A stretch of DNA of 64,000 bases. Origin: Riptortus pedestris (Eukaryota; Arthropoda; Insecta; Hemiptera; Alydidae). A model generated the notes under the pieces. It had not been told where the DNA came from and did no database searches. It was given only the letters and a program-made list of their open reading frames with translations. The DNA lies in contig CM032230.1 of the NCBI GenBank assembly GCA_019009955.1, forward strand, positions 122,619,001-122,683,000, written 5' to 3'. A program made the translations under genes and the position numbers. Shown piece after piece: positions 35,557-47,524 of the stretch (its first letter is position 1; each line of letters opens with the position of its first letter).

Positions 35557-36018
35557 TTTTAGCAGATTTCCCCTCAAAAAAATCTGCTATTGACGTCGTA
35601 CACATGACGCGATTTTGGAAAACATTTCTACTAATGGTCATCGATCCTACCCAGGAGAAGACAAAAGTAAGGTCCGTTAATCGTTTTATGTAAAAAGAAA
35701 GATGGAAAGTGTGAAGTTCGTTAATGGCTGAAATCGGACAATTGGGAAGAAGGGGGGGGGGTTAGATGAAAATTCGAAATATCTCTGTTCTATCTACCTG
35801 CTCAGCTCTGAACAGGTGGCAGACCTGTTTTTTTAAAATTCAGACGCTTTCCGTTAGGAAGTTCTTAAAATTGACTGAAATATTTCTCATTGCTGTATGT
35901 ATTTATTCACTTAATATTCACAGTGGTGTTGTTAAGTGTAACCAGTATGCAGATTTATCTAGTGCAGATCTTCAAGTCGGAAATTTGCTTAGATTACGCA
36001 GCCCTAAGTGACGGGCTT
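35557..36018 (-). mobile_element. HINE-like element, both ends, no (TA)n
   Basis: 3' end near 35557-35585 (TTTTAGCAGATTTCCC, then a damaged palindrome), followed by GACGTCGTACACATGACGCG, CCTACCCAGGAG and GGTCCGTTAATCG. The family 5' end is at 36018-35982 (AGCCCGTCACTTAGGGCTGC on the minus strand). The middle differs from other copies after about 35800, so this is a recombinant or separately diverged subfamily. Open frames at 35766-36120 are by-products of the repeat. Confidence 0.8.
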
Positions 36019-36129
36019 ATTTGTTGTCCTAATTTTATCAAAATATTAAATCGTCCAATATTCACATCGGACACCCGAATTATTATATGGTGCACATTAA
36101 GAGAACATGCCAATAAATAAAATATAACA

Positions 36130-37130
36130 ATAACCAACCACTTGTGACCCATAAATGCATTATATTAATCATATTAGCATATATTTTCCAAATGGTAATA
36201 ATTAAAAATAGTTGTTAATTTTTTCACGCAGAGGCTATGTGCCCTAGCTATGCCTAACTTTGTGCCCCAAGACCTGATGAGAAGAATCATATTTTTGAAC
36301 TGAGTCCAAATAATTCCAAAAATTAAACTAAAATATAAATAATTACTAACATAGGTAAGATCCCAACAAATGACGGATATACAATTATTACGTCTTGACC
36401 ACAACTTAAATACAGTAATAACAGTTAATGGCTTAGTGAGCCAATATTTCAAAACACAAGATACAAACTACCGCAAGGATAATAACTAGTATTACTGAAA
36501 GAAATGGCTAATATACGTAGACTACAGGAAACAGATGACATCAACTATTTCCAAAGGTCTGACCCAAAAACCACAAATAGCAGGAAAAAACGATCTCACA
36601 AAAAATAGAATGGGAACCAAATATATGTTGTAAACATATCTTTCGATACGATTAAGTTATTTGAATTGCGATTTTTTTAATTGGAAAAGCTTACTGTATT
36701 ATAATATCTGAAATACTTATGAACATAACTGTGAGATGTACAGAACAAAATTTACTAATGAACATTTAATTGAACTATCACATACAAAGGTATGTTCTAA
36801 AGTTCTAAAGGTTGCACGATCGCTCAGATGCACAAAGGAAATTATTTGTAAACCTGTTATAGTTTTTAGCCTGGGGCTGTTGATATATATTCACCAAAGC
36901 CTCTGTAACCGTTGAAATAGTATTCTACATATACTTTTAATTCTATTCTCCTTTAGTCCGATAAAGCCATCGAATAGAAGGGAACGCAATGTAACAAACA
37001 GTTTAAGTCAATAGAAATTCAACTAAACAGGACAACACTCAATGCAACTCACTTGCCTTGAAATTTGTGGTGGGCATGAGGTCCAAGATTTTTCCGGTGG
37101 TGTAAGTGAAAATCATTTTAGTGGGAACGG
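36130..37130. other. AT-rich stretch, no gene recognised
   Basis: The minus-strand 92-codon frame at 36174-36452 has no motif. No repeats with defined ends are visible. Confidence 0.45.
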
Positions 37131-37134
37131 ACAT

Positions 37135-37330
37135 GAAAGCAAAAATTTGCAAATAACTCTATTAATATTCGTGGTAGAGGGAAAAAGCGTATACAATAGT
37201 TATAGAAAATTAAATTTGCAAGATGTTGCATTGTTCGATCCGACTTAAAATTGCGTAGATATTTAGAACTTTTTATTTTAATCCGTCTGTAGCGACGCCC
37301 CTTCCCCTCTTCTTCTTGCCTGTTGAACAG
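37135..37330 (+). mobile_element. HINE-like element, diverged core fragment
   Basis: Collinear with 44240-44420: TTGCAAATAACT, TTAATATTCG, TATAGAAAATTAAATTTGCAA, TTCGATCCGACTTAA and the C-rich stretch. Both ends and (TA)n are missing. Confidence 0.5.
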
Positions 37331-37339
37331 TAGGTCGCA

Positions 37340-38290
37340 TTTAACCTTAAAATAAGTGATGGATTAATGTGAGATGAGTTTACTTACGGGTGAGAAATAA
37401 AAATGCTAATGGCGCAGTTAATATTGTCTATAGAAAGAATATGCCCTTCAAGTTGATCTGTCTAAAGCTAGAGCTTACTTTCTCATCCACATACATCTAT
37501 GATGTATTGGATGAGGAAATTATTTAACAAGATTTAAAATTCAAGACAATGACAAATGCACTTGCGACTTACAAACAACACAAACGTTTTTACATATACT
37601 TTAAGACTGCACAACATTTAGTCAAAATAGATCAAATTAAATAATGAACATAATTTTAAAAGGAGGTAATTGGCCAGAACCACCTCATATTATATTTAAC
37701 AAATATAATAAAGAATTTATAAATTTTATCAAAAGTATAGATATGGATGCAAAAATACATTAGAATGTAAAGTTGATTATGAGGAACGGGAATCATAATT
37801 ATGAGGGGGGGGTCATAATTATACGGGAATAATATATTTACCTTACATAGACTCGCAAATTAAGCATCGTTGAGTATAACTTTAATTGATATGTGTTTGT
37901 TCTTATTGTATTAATTTAGTTACTTTTCATTTCATTTATTAATTTTGTTTGTAATTACCATACTTATTTTAAAATTGTATTTTACTTTAATTTTTTTTAT
38001 TTCTTGAATATAATATTTGAGTAGACAGTTGATAAACAAATATATATTGTAAAATAATGATGTATTTAAACATAATAATACATGTAATATGCCATGTGGC
38101 AATGGAACATGTATTCGAATAAATAACTCCTCACAGGGTTACTACGAGGAGAAAAAAAATACATCTATGATGGCATTTTTTAATATATTGTGCAATTTGG
38201 GATCGTTGGGCATAAAGACAGGGGCATAGAACATACCTATATAATACATATGTACATTAGAAAACAACTCATTTCGTCATATCCTTAAAA
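37340..38290. other. AT-rich stretch, no gene recognised
   Basis: Contains a G-run at 37804-37812 flanked on each side by the palindrome CATAATTATG or a near copy (37796-37822). Otherwise nothing is recognised. Confidence 0.4.
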
Positions 38291-38299
38291 GAAGATTTT

Positions 38300-38371
38300 T
38301 TTTTTTTTCGAAAATTGTATCATGACTACAAACTCAACAGCTGATCTCCTTTAAGAGAATTCAACTAAAAG
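38300..38371 (+). mobile_element. HINE-like element, solo 3' end
   Basis: ATCATGACTACAAACTCAAC, AGCTGATCTCCTTTAAGAGA and ATTCAACTAAAA follow the order and spacing of the 3' end at 44561-44617, with several substitutions that weaken the palindrome. Confidence 0.55.
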
Positions 38372-38742
38372 ACAGCCCAAACCAGCTGTGTTTACGTGCC
38401 TTTTCGGCACACTATATGGATAGCCTTATCTGATAGTGTTATCAGTTAGATAACAGGCAGGTAAAGAGGATGTTTAGAGAAGAGCCTGTAGGCCGTGTTT
38501 GGGAGGACCTGCTTCTTATCTACAACAGAAATCGACCTCGCCTACTTATTCAAGGACGCCTTTAAACTTCATCCACCCAACACAGTGCTCAAAAGAAACA
38601 ATAACCTCTTTTCAAAAGGATTTATTATAATTCGTATAGTTTAAATATATTTAATGCATTTTTTCCATATATTAATTACTATGTGATTTATTATTTTTCT
38701 TATTTATTTTTTTAATATCAAAATATTCTAGTACTTCTGAGA

Positions 38743-38886
38743 CCACTGAGGTCGTACTCATGACGCGATTTTCGAAATATTTCCTCAAATGTATCGGTTC
38801 TACCCAGCAGAACACGAAAATTAGGTCCGTTCGAAACTATATATATATATATATAAATATATTTGTCTGTTAACGCTCTAGCGTGA
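38743..38886 (-). mobile_element. HINE-like element, internal fragment with short (TA)n
   Basis: Reverse orientation: ACTGAGGTCGTACTCATGAC, GCGATTTTCGAAATATTTCC, TCTACCCAGCAG, TTAGGTCCGTTCGAAAC, then an interrupted (TA)n at 38838-38860 and GTTAACGCTCTAGCG. Both termini are missing. Only 370 bp from the solo 3' end at 38300, in opposite orientation. Confidence 0.8.
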
Positions 38887-38889
38887 GAA

Positions 38890-41800
38890 AGCGTCTCCCT
38901 TATTCAACAGTCAATATAATCGGGGTCATGGCAAAATTGTTCGGAGTAATTCCAAAAAAATTGCTCTACTCCTAGAGTCGATTTAAATGCATTTCTCTCT
39001 TGTAGCAACTAAACATTCCAAGGTAATTATTATACGAGTATATCTTCTTTATTCCCAGAATTAAGGAACTTTGCTGAAGAAAGGGTATTTTATTTCACTA
39101 ACCTTAATCATTTGGCTGTACAAGTACGTTTCCGGGTTCGTTTAAAAAAAGGAATGGAATTATACGAAAATAAGCTTGCAATAATATAAATTGATCCCAA
39201 ATGGTCACCTATAAATCAGATATTCTATTCAATTACGAGTCGCATGTCAGTTCTAAAATATATTTTCCAAGGAAGAAATATCTCTAACTTTTTGTCTGGC
39301 GCTGAGAAACACATAAAAGAGTACCGAGGCCCTACAAAGAGACAGACTTACAGAAATAGACAGGTGCATTGTTAGACTGCTGGTAAACTGGCCGTAAGCC
39401 CGAAGACTAAAATTAAACAGAACGAGAGAAGAGACATCCTCTTAGGCTGTGATTGATACCTCTACGATGGATACTTCAGCCTTATAATAGCCCCCCAACA
39501 TACCAAACTCATATGCGTGTGTATGTATATAAAAATATTTGAGCCCGCAGGCCATAAGACACCAATATTTTGTTCAAATCCATTGTATATGTGGTTCCTT
39601 GGCATGTTCTTAGAGTTACAAATCAAAGTTTACTACTTCTTTAATCGTATAGGTACTCATTGTGCTGTAATGTATGTACTGATTACCCCTGCTGTTTAAG
39701 AACTACATCTATTTTAACACTGACCTAGGATAAACGTTATCACAAGATGACAACATTCATGAGATATTAAAACTTGATGATATTTTTAGAATTACTTCAA
39801 TATTGATATATTAATATTAATGACTTACATAAACCAAAAATAATGAATACAATTTTATTTATTTATTTATTTGGTGAGTTCCGCAACTAGACAATGTCGC
39901 TTGAATATAATTAGTTCGAAGGTTAAATTAAGGTTCTGGGGGCTTATTAATAATATCTTAACCAGAACACTTTTGAGTAAATATCTTGTACTCTTTGTCC
40001 TAACCTTTGACGCCGATACTATTCCACTAAGGTCGTTCTATAAGCTTATTTTCTATGATCCCTTATAAAGCAGACAAATAAATTATACATTTATTGGATA
40101 TGGAATATGGATATGGAAGCCTGAGCTTTCCAAATTCCGTCTACCAATTGTAACATTGTTCCCTCCATCAGATTATTTTATACTATATTCAATTTTATTA
40201 TACAAATTTTAATATTAGAATAAAAAAACAAATGGATATTGCAATAAATCTTAAATGCATCTAGAAATAGTTTGTCTGAGGAAAGTTCAGGCAGTGAAAG
40301 TAAGTTAGTTATGCTTCATGAAACATTTTGTTTAGCTTGATAGAGCAGGTTTTTCATTTTAATTCAATCTTATTTTTTAGTACTATTCTCTTTCAATCGA
40401 TATAGGCACCATTTATCGGTGTAGCGTGAATATAAAACAAGAAGAATGCACATAGAAAGCAATCCATCGTAGAAAGACACAATAAATTCAGTGAGTTAAA
40501 AGAATATAGTTTTTTATGGAAATCTATTCAAGGATATTAAAACTCAGCACAACAAGCAGATCAAATTAAAATGGCAGCTACACTTGTATAGTAATTCGAA
40601 GATTAAAGACGATAGAAACGTATTTAAATGATCAATTTTCTCGAGGCGATGGTATTTATTTACAAAAGAAAGTTATTAATCATTATGATTTTCGGTGAAA
40701 GCATTTGTGCTTATTCTTAGCAGAAGGTATTATATTATGTTACTTGACACCTTTTATGTAACTAAGAGAATTATGTTACTGCTCACACCTGGTATCCGAT
40801 TCACGTGAAAACCGATATACCTACAAAGCAGGAATAACAGTTATCTATATGGAGCCAAGATCAAATGTTTGTAAAATAATATGAAGTATGTTTGAATCTT
40901 GCAATATTGTGTTTGCCAAAATTGTAATAATCCTGTACATACGTTTTACTTTACAATTTTTTCAAAATAGAAAAGTCGGTTTCTCCGCGTTAAAAATAAT
41001 CCATATTTCTATATTAGAGATGATAACAGCATAAACAATTATATGAGACTAAAATATATGTTAGCTCTTAAAGGCACGAATGGCGATTACTATTCGTCTC
41101 CCATGTTAAAAAAGCTGATTTCCGCGCAAAATGAGTTCTTTATAGTCTAATTAAATTGAATAACCAAATTTTTTTGCCGCACTTCACTAAAACTTATTCA
41201 ATTTGAAACTAATACACAATACATCCGTTCCAATGCATGGGATCAATAATAGGCACTATATTTCTATAAATGTTCTGTATCTTCAATAGGTAAAAATTGG
41301 CAATCTACTTTCACCGAATTTTAAACCCCCTCTCCTTAGTCGATTTTGGATCAAAGGGAAGGTGCACATCTAGATCAAAAAATAAAGAAAGGAAATTTCA
41401 AAATTCTAAGGCTTTCAAGTCATGCTGAAACTAGGATAAATCCGTTCAAACCTGAAACCCGAAATTTCAGTGAATACAATTCTTCCTTTAAATAAATCAA
41501 TGTTGATGTCATAAGTGACAGTATCTAATTTTGTCCATCCTCCTTTCCCAAGAATGCACGAAAGAGCAACACAGGGATTCTTGCAATTTGTAATACTTCA
41601 TCTTTTGGACGGTTTATGTAGGTAATTTATATAGGTCATTGATAGAAATTTCCAAAACGTGACTACCTCTCACTATTAAAGTACAGAATTTGACACTTCT
41701 AGGACCAGTAAATCATCAATTTACATTAAATGATTATAAACGGTTTAATGTCGAACGTTCGTCAGTATTACATGTAAAACATGGCGAAGACGTTATCTAT

Positions 41801-42700
41801 AGATCAGCATAGGATCATAAATTCCTTTTTTACAGGTTATCCTTGCAAAAAACTGTAAGGTCGGGGGACAGGTCTGAAAAGTTTCATCGTTAGCTATATG
41901 AAAAATAGATGCGATGTTGTAAAAAGACTAAGACATTACTCGATTAAAATTACTATAAAAACATTTAAGCCTTCCCACTATAAAATATCTTGCGGACGTG
42001 AACAAATCTTCGCATGGACTCATTTCCGTAATTACAGTGCAAAATGCAAGATGGCAGAGCTATAAACGTTATGGCGATTAGAAGAAATGAATATTCATAT
42101 CTGATGAATTAGCAAGAGTTTAAATGAAGAGAATACTCCCGAGACAAAGCTGCCATTTATGAAATCCTGACCCAACAGTTCTACCACTTAAAGCATTATA
42201 ATGAAAATATACAGCGAAATACATCTCCGCAGCTAAATCCAGCCATAAACTCGCTCAAGCGAGAAAAACGCAAGTATGCCATTAGGGGAAGAGAATCATT
42301 ACATTAAAATGCTCTTTTCAAGTTAATGAGGAGGAATAGTAACCTAAATACATTTCTATTCAGCCATTTCTTCTTATTTTTGTTACGATTTAAATATATA
42401 TATATTTAAACCACGCAAATTATAGTACTTTACTCATACACTCCACCTAATCTAAAAGATATTTAAATTTTAAATTAAAAAATGAATCCTCAATTTCCTT
42501 ATTAGCACGGAAGGTATTAATTAGCATCTGTAATTGCACCAGTGGAATTGTTAGGAGTTTAGTGTTTTGAACTAATGTCGCAATAAGCTACTAAAATTAT
42601 AATAAGTATACGAATGAAACAAAAGTATGAGAATCTAACTCTTCATGAGTCCTTTGTGAGGTAATTTTTGAGCCAATGTGAGGCATAATTTTGTGTCTGT
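38890..42700. other. AT-rich stretch, no supported gene
   Basis: A (TTTA)n run near 39854-39873. Small frames (39517-39699, 39871-40068) have no motif. I see no transposon ends and no RNA gene. Confidence 0.45.
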
Positions 42701-42718
42701 AACTGCAAAAGAATAATT

Positions 42719-42999
42719 TATATATTCTTCAAATGTTATGGCAAGGGTCTCCAATAAAAAACATTTATTTCGGTGCAAACTTTATTGCAACTGCCCTTCA
42801 TGTTTCGTGGCTTATTTGCCACCTCTTCAGGGGCTAGCCCTTTTAAAAAATATATAAAAAATTTATTAATAACATTAATTTAACACATCCTTTTATTTTT
42901 TGCTATATATTGTATTAAAAAGATCCTACATCTATGACATATTTATTAAATCCCTTGGCATAAAATTTGACGAATATATAAATAATTTTGGGTCCAGCA
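42719..42999. mobile_element. Penelope-tail inverted-repeat element, copy 1 (right arm deleted)
   Basis: The left arm reads inward from TATATATTCTTCAAAT through GGCAAGGGTCTCCAATAAAA, a hammerhead-like motif on the minus strand (42793-42834: CTGAAGAG, stem GTGGC/GCCAC, GAAAC) and an AT-rich part ending near 42912. A short centre (CCTACATCTATGACATATTT) follows, in opposite orientation to copies 2 and 3. Only the outer tip of the right arm remains (CCCTTGGCATAAAATTTGA...). After it comes AATAATTTTGGGTCCAG, which is also found beside copies 2 and 3. Confidence 0.7.
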
Positions 43000-43261
43000 C
43001 TTATGCTGAAGAAAAAGCATATTTGGGGCGTAACCAAAAATATAAAAGAATGAACACTATAAATCCCTTGAAGTCGATTAGCATTAGCCAACAAAGTGTT
43101 CTTACATAATGATGTGTTGGTTGAATTTTCGTTAATTATTAGTATATAGTGTATTTTAATTGTCCTAAACGTTGGCTAATAGTAACACGATCGAACAGTT
43201 CACGGTAAATTAATATTTTGCATTCTTTTCCACATTTCACTGTACCAGGATTGAGAAAGTG

Positions 43262-43606
43262 CGTCGGATACTAGACGCATATGCCCGTTGCTGGATACTA
43301 GTTACAACCTCAATGTCCAATACCATGTATATACCCACGTTTTTGGGCGCAAAGTGCGTATCACTGTTGTAAAATATTATTGTACATTCCCCAGTCGTAT
43401 GATACTAAATACGTATGCAGGTTGCACTACTTACACACCCTTTTCGTTAAATACTAACTACATGCCCTCGTCGTTGGAAACTACGGATATCAACGGATAG
43501 TACATAAATATCTCTCTTGACAGAAACTACGTACACCCGCCTTGTCATTGGATACAACGTACGTAACTCTGTTTGACGGATTTTACGTACATAGCCCCCC
43601 CCCGTT
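43262..43606 (+). repeat. Degenerate 27-bp minisatellite, about 12-13 units
   Basis: Recurring GGATACTACGTACATGCCC-like blocks start near 43266, 43293, 43320, 43374, 43401, 43428, 43449, 43477, 43522, 43549 and 43577, i.e. at about 27 bp or a multiple. Units are strongly diverged from one another. Because 27 is a multiple of three, a 70-codon open frame (43288-43500) runs along the array. It has no recognisable function and I do not call it a gene. Confidence 0.75.
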
Positions 43607-44047
43607 GAAGAGGAAGTTGGTAGAAGCCTCTAGTCATGAGAGATAGCAGGGGATCAACCCCAACCCCAGAGTGGGAACACTCAACAAGGTACCGCTCACT
43701 TTCTCCTGAAATCTCTTTTAACATCAACACTTCACACACGCCCGAACCACATTATCATACGGCAGGGCAACGCCCACATCCCTTATCAACACATGGCTTC
43801 ACTCGAAAAGATAAGCTTCAATTATATCAGACAATAAATAAAGGAGCATTAATCTATATGTTGAAAGGCCCATTACATGAGAGATAAAAGATATAGATAT
43901 GACTAAAGACTTGTTTTCGTTTCGTTTCAGGACAACCAAGGATTAATGAATGAAGTAGTTTATTAAAAAACGCAACTAAATAAAATAAGCGAGGAACTTC
44001 GGTGGAAAAATGTTCTGTAAGCACTACAACCAATGAGTAATAGGAAA

Positions 44048-44512
44048 AGTCCGTCACGCAGGGGCTGCGTAAACTAAACAGATTTCCCACATGAAGTTAT
44101 ACAGTAGATAAATCTGCCAATGACAATTGTAGTAGTAAGGTATCTCTAAACCTATTCACGAGGAATACTTACGGAAACGGCCGCCAGAGCTCTCGGCGGA
44201 AATTCCTGAACATAGCAGACTCCTGCCGACCACACACAGAATACAAATGCAAATATTTCGGTTAATATTCAAGATACAGAATAAATGTATAAAACAATAT
44301 TTATAGTAAATTTAATTTGCAATAAGATCAATTCTATACAATTTTTCGATCTGACGCATAATAACGGAGATATTTTGAATTTTCAAAAATCCCCCCTCTA
44401 AACCCCCCCCTCCTACTGATCTGATTTTAGCCATTAACGAACTTGATATTCCTTTTTACATAAAACGATTAAATTCCGAGTATGGTAACGATCAAACAAA
44501 AAGCGTTAACAG

Positions 44513-44562
<50 letters not shown>

Positions 44563-44617
44563 CGCGTCATGAGTACGACCTCAATAGCTGATTTTCCTTA
44601 AGGGAAATCTGCTAAAA
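44048..44617 (+). mobile_element. HINE-like element, full length with (TA)n (reference copy)
   Basis: Non-autonomous, non-coding. The 5' end GTCCGTCACGCAGGGGCTGC is partly self-pairing (ACGCA/TGCGT), then comes AACAGATTTCCCACATG. The core follows (TTCGGTTAATATTCAAGATA, AATTTGCAATAAGATC, TTTTTCGATCTGACGCA, a C-rich stretch, CATTAACGAACTTGATA, GGTAACGATCAAAC, AGCGTTAACAGAC), then (TA)n at 44516-44560, GCGTCATGAGTACGACCTCA and the 3' palindrome ATTTTCCTTAAGGGAAAT with CTGCTAA. Subterminal inverted repeats, an internal microsatellite and a 3' stem-loop are the layout described for Helentron-associated elements (Drosophila DINE-1). I infer that class from structure alone. A Helitron-type MITE is the alternative. 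Confidence 0.85.
44516..44560. repeat. (TA)n microsatellite in HINE-like copy
   Basis: About 22 TA units, about 55 bp from the element's 3' end (shorter spacing than the 33745 copy). Confidence 0.9.
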
Positions 44618-44714
44618 CGTGTGCGACATATGCCTAACAGTTTAGTATACATAAGCAGTATCCTCAGAAACTCCATAGTACTAAGTGCTTTGAATGTTGA
44701 AGTAAGTAAACAAC

Positions 44715-45317
44715 TTGATTATGAGGATTCTAATAGAAATTAAGAACAAATGTCTGAGAATTGTGTATAATCTTCCCTATCATACAAGAATAAGAAAATT
44801 ACATCAAATTTCCAACTTACCAATGATAAAGACATATATCCGTAAGCTGACCACTAAGTTTTTCAAATCTTGTAAACACAAAAATAACCCACTCATCAAT
44901 GAAATAGGTAATTATAACAAACAAAGCACTGCAAGGTACGTGCACAAACGAACTAAGCACATTTTACTCTAACATAAGAAACAGATTGAATAAATGCCCA
45001 ACAGGCTAGACTAAAGACATTCTATATCTTAATCCCTATTAAACCTCAAATCATATTTAAATAATCATAAGAAAGTCTGTACTTGTTAGCTTATAAGATC
45101 ACTTAAATTTCTAAATTTTTAAAATAACTGTTATATTCACTGAGTTGCAATATGACAGCCTACTTTTAGTAAATTGCATTTATAACCATCTTCTACTTAA
45201 ATTGAAAATTTTATTTTATTTTTTTTGTAATATTGTAGTGGTACGAATGAACACTATGAATTATTTTGTAATTTTCTTGTTATTCAATAAAGGATAATTA
45301 TAAAAAAAAAAAAAAAA
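44715..45317 (+). mobile_element. 5'-truncated non-LTR retrotransposon with poly(A) tail
   Basis: An open frame at 44715-44972 reads like the extreme C-terminus of a Jockey/CR1-type reverse-transcriptase polyprotein. It has IKNKCLRIVYNLPYHTR, then KLHQISNLPMIKTYI, KLTTKFFKSCKHKNNPLINE and ARYVHKRTKH, and stops at 44972. A 3' untranslated part of about 330 bp follows, with AATAAAG near 45286 and an A-run at 45302-45317, the expected retroposon tail. The 5' limit is not defined; similarity begins about 100 bp after the HINE-like copy. I found no clear target duplication. The coding part has no stops, so the copy is probably younger than the remnants at 2.9 and 6.6 kb. Truncated at the 5' end, it cannot encode a working enzyme. 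Confidence 0.75.
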
Positions 45318-45319
45318 TA

Positions 45320-46425
45320 CGAAATAAATAAAATATTTACATTCCCAGACTAGTGGGGGCGGGGGGGAGTCAGTGTTTTGTTCCAATCAGGCAGCCCACT
45401 TTTGGTGTTGGTTTGAGGTAGAAAGATTTAGTGTCGCGTGACACTAATGAACGCGACTACAGAAAGTATATCAGAATCTGAAATATTGGTCTCATTATTG
45501 AAATAGGTGACTCTCTTGTTCTTATGAAGTCATATTTAAGGGACAGGAAAATATTACATAAAAATCAAGTAGTGTACTAGGAAAGAAGAAAGTAAATAAT
45601 TACTTCTATTTCTAAACGGATTGGAGAAACACTCTGCTATTCCCTCCTCCAACGACAACAGACACAGTCATTAAAACTGAATTATCCGTAAAGTAGTGAC
45701 TAAAGAAAAATTGGTATTAATTTGCTAGGAATAGTGTAACCTCTACGGGAAGGTCGGAAAAGACTTCTTCTTGAGGTAGAAAGGGAGAGAAAAGGATGAG
45801 GCTGGCTGTCGGAAGTAAACTATTGTTTGAACTTTTCAAACAAGACATAGAGGTTGAGAAACAGAGAGATAAGAACAAATCCGCTTTCCCTAGACAGAAA
45901 GGTGTGTGTTCTGTCAGCAACACTTGGCTGACTTCCACTTGTCATCCACTCACTCTCCTTTCCGCAAACACAACAACCTCCGTCAGAAAGATAATGCCTT
46001 ACACGAATTGTAACAATCTCTTTTCACGCAATGCCAAGTTCCAGTGAATTATCAATTTTTCCATAATTCTGTTGACGTCTACTCCTCATGCTTAATAGAA
46101 GCAAGAAGTATACACAATACTTCAGATTTCTTTGCAGTGTTAAACTGAATGATATTCAAACTGTGAATAAATCCAACAAACACAAGAATATATTATTTGT
46201 ATTCTGTAGGGCGGAGAGGGAACAGGATTTTAAAATGTTCGTAGTCTTTCATTTCTCTTCAAATTATTTTTTTTTTTCTTATCAAATTGGGCCTCACTCA
46301 ATAATAATTTTAAAATCGCTCATTCCAGCACATCCAGCCTATTCTTAAAAAAAAATTAGACAATTAATTGTAAATGTTCAAGAATAGTGTACCCTTTTTA
46401 TGAAATTCCTTTGAAGTGTGATCGA
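45320..46425. other. No gene recognised
   Basis: G-run near 45355-45368. 45790-46050 is somewhat GC-richer and has frames on both strands (45796-46047 plus, 45717-45938 minus) without a known motif. Confidence 0.4.
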
Positions 46426-46515
46426 TTCTATTGGGTTGTAAAATAAGTTCGTAGCGTTTTTTATACTGGTGATTACAATAAGATCTTTCAGATTCTTGTA
46501 AATATTTTTAATTCA

Positions 46516-46995
46516 ATATATATTCTTCGAATTTGATGGCAAGGGTCTCCAATAAAAAACATTTTTTTTTCCAGGAGCAAACTTTATTACAACTGCCCTA
46601 CATGTTTCGTAGCTTATTTGCCACCTCTTCATGGGTTATCCCTTTTTAAAAAAATATAAAAAATTGTTAATAAAATTAATTTACCACATCCTCTAATAAT
46701 TCTTTTGCTATATATTGTAAGTAGTAATTACAAGTAAGTATCAATTTATAATTAGATTTAATAAATATATCATAGATGTAGGCACCAACTAATACAACAT
46801 GTAGCAAAAGAATTATTAATGTATGTGATAAATTAATTTTATTAATAAATTTTTATATTTTTTTAAAAAGGGATAGCCCCTGAAGAGGAGGCAAATTAAG
46901 CCACGAAACATGTAGGGCTGGTTCAATTAAGTTTGCACCGGGGAAAAAAATGTTTTTTATTGGAGACCCTTGCCATCAAATTTGAAGAATATATA
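46516..46995. mobile_element. Penelope-tail inverted-repeat element, copy 2 (both arms)
   Basis: Arms of about 200 bp, left 46516-46720 and right about 46785-46995, surround a unique centre of about 65-75 bp. Each arm, read outward, carries a CTGAAGAG - hairpin - GAAAC motif (right: 46880-46909; left, minus strand: about 46595-46635). Then come AGGGC, CAATAAAGTTTGCACC (TTATTACAACT in the weaker arm), and GGAGACCCTTGCCATCAAAT. That order is the 3' tail of a Penelope-like retroelement with its hammerhead-like motif, so the element looks like two tails joined head to head. No coding capacity. Confidence 0.75.
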
Positions 46996-47009
46996 AATAA
47001 TATTGGGTC

Positions 47010-47310
47010 CAGAATAAGAAGATGAATCAATTATATAAGACCCATTTAGATCTATTACATGTTGCCATCTTTGAGGTAATTTTTTAATTCCGTCCTCCCA
47101 GAACTTCTCAGATTTTTGCATGAACTCCTCTATGAGCGTTGTGCAGTCCTCAAGCGAATTAAAGTGTTACTCGTTAAGAGAGTTTTGAAGGGCCTAAAAC
47201 AAGAGTGAAAATATGTTGGACAGTGTCTGAATAGGGTGAGTCGGGGGATAATATCCCAGTCGAACCGTCTGTGCAGCGGATTTTCCTTTTCGGAAATAAA
47301 AAATCATTAA
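47010..47310 (-). pseudogene. mariner transposase, C-terminal remnant
   Basis: Minus-strand codons from 47165 read HFNSLEDCTTLIEEFMQKSE, then KFWEDGIKKLPQRWQHVIDL and NGSYIID, the standard C-terminal end of mariner transposases of the irritans/mellifera type. Upstream in the same frame ALQNSLNE precedes a stop (47166-47168), and a further stop lies near 47193. The catalytic YSPDLAP region is reduced to an unrecognisable YYPPTHPIQT-like string near 47230-47250, so the third catalytic Asp is lost. The N-terminal DNA-binding part is missing. It lies within the terminal repeats at 46431 and 47521. The 92-codon frame at 47174-47452 is another frame over the same DNA. Confidence 0.8.
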
Positions 47311-47524
47311 ATGACAAAAATGATTTTTTTCTCTTCCGTTTTGAGCAAGCATACCACCTTAAAGATAAGGAATCTCGGTTGAAGCTGAAGCATAAAAGCA
47401 CTTTAACTAATCCTATTTTACAATACGTAAACATTATTGACCAAGTAAACATGATTTTATAAACACAGGGAGGATTAAATTGAAATATTAATAAATGCTA
47501 CGAACTTACTTTACAACCTTTTAC

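Larger units (their letters stand above)
46431..47521. mobile_element. Second mariner element, decayed and internally deleted, with nested insertion
   Basis: Left end TTGGGTTGTAAAATAAGTTC (46431) and right end, on the minus strand, AAAGGTTGTAAAGTAAGTTC (47521) form imperfect inverted repeats of about 25 bp in mariner style. TA at 46429-46430 and 47522-47523 is the expected target duplication. The transposase remnant lies on the minus strand. The region between its C-terminus and the left end is occupied by a Penelope-tail inverted-repeat element (46516-46995). Without that insertion only about 600 bp of mariner remain, so much of the N-terminal coding part is gone. Different family from the 3.5-kb mariner (end sequences differ). 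Confidence 0.85.

Noticed and set aside
42900..43109. 69-codon open frame near the first Penelope-tail element
   Set aside because: It starts inside the repeat arm and runs through its remnant flank; no motif.
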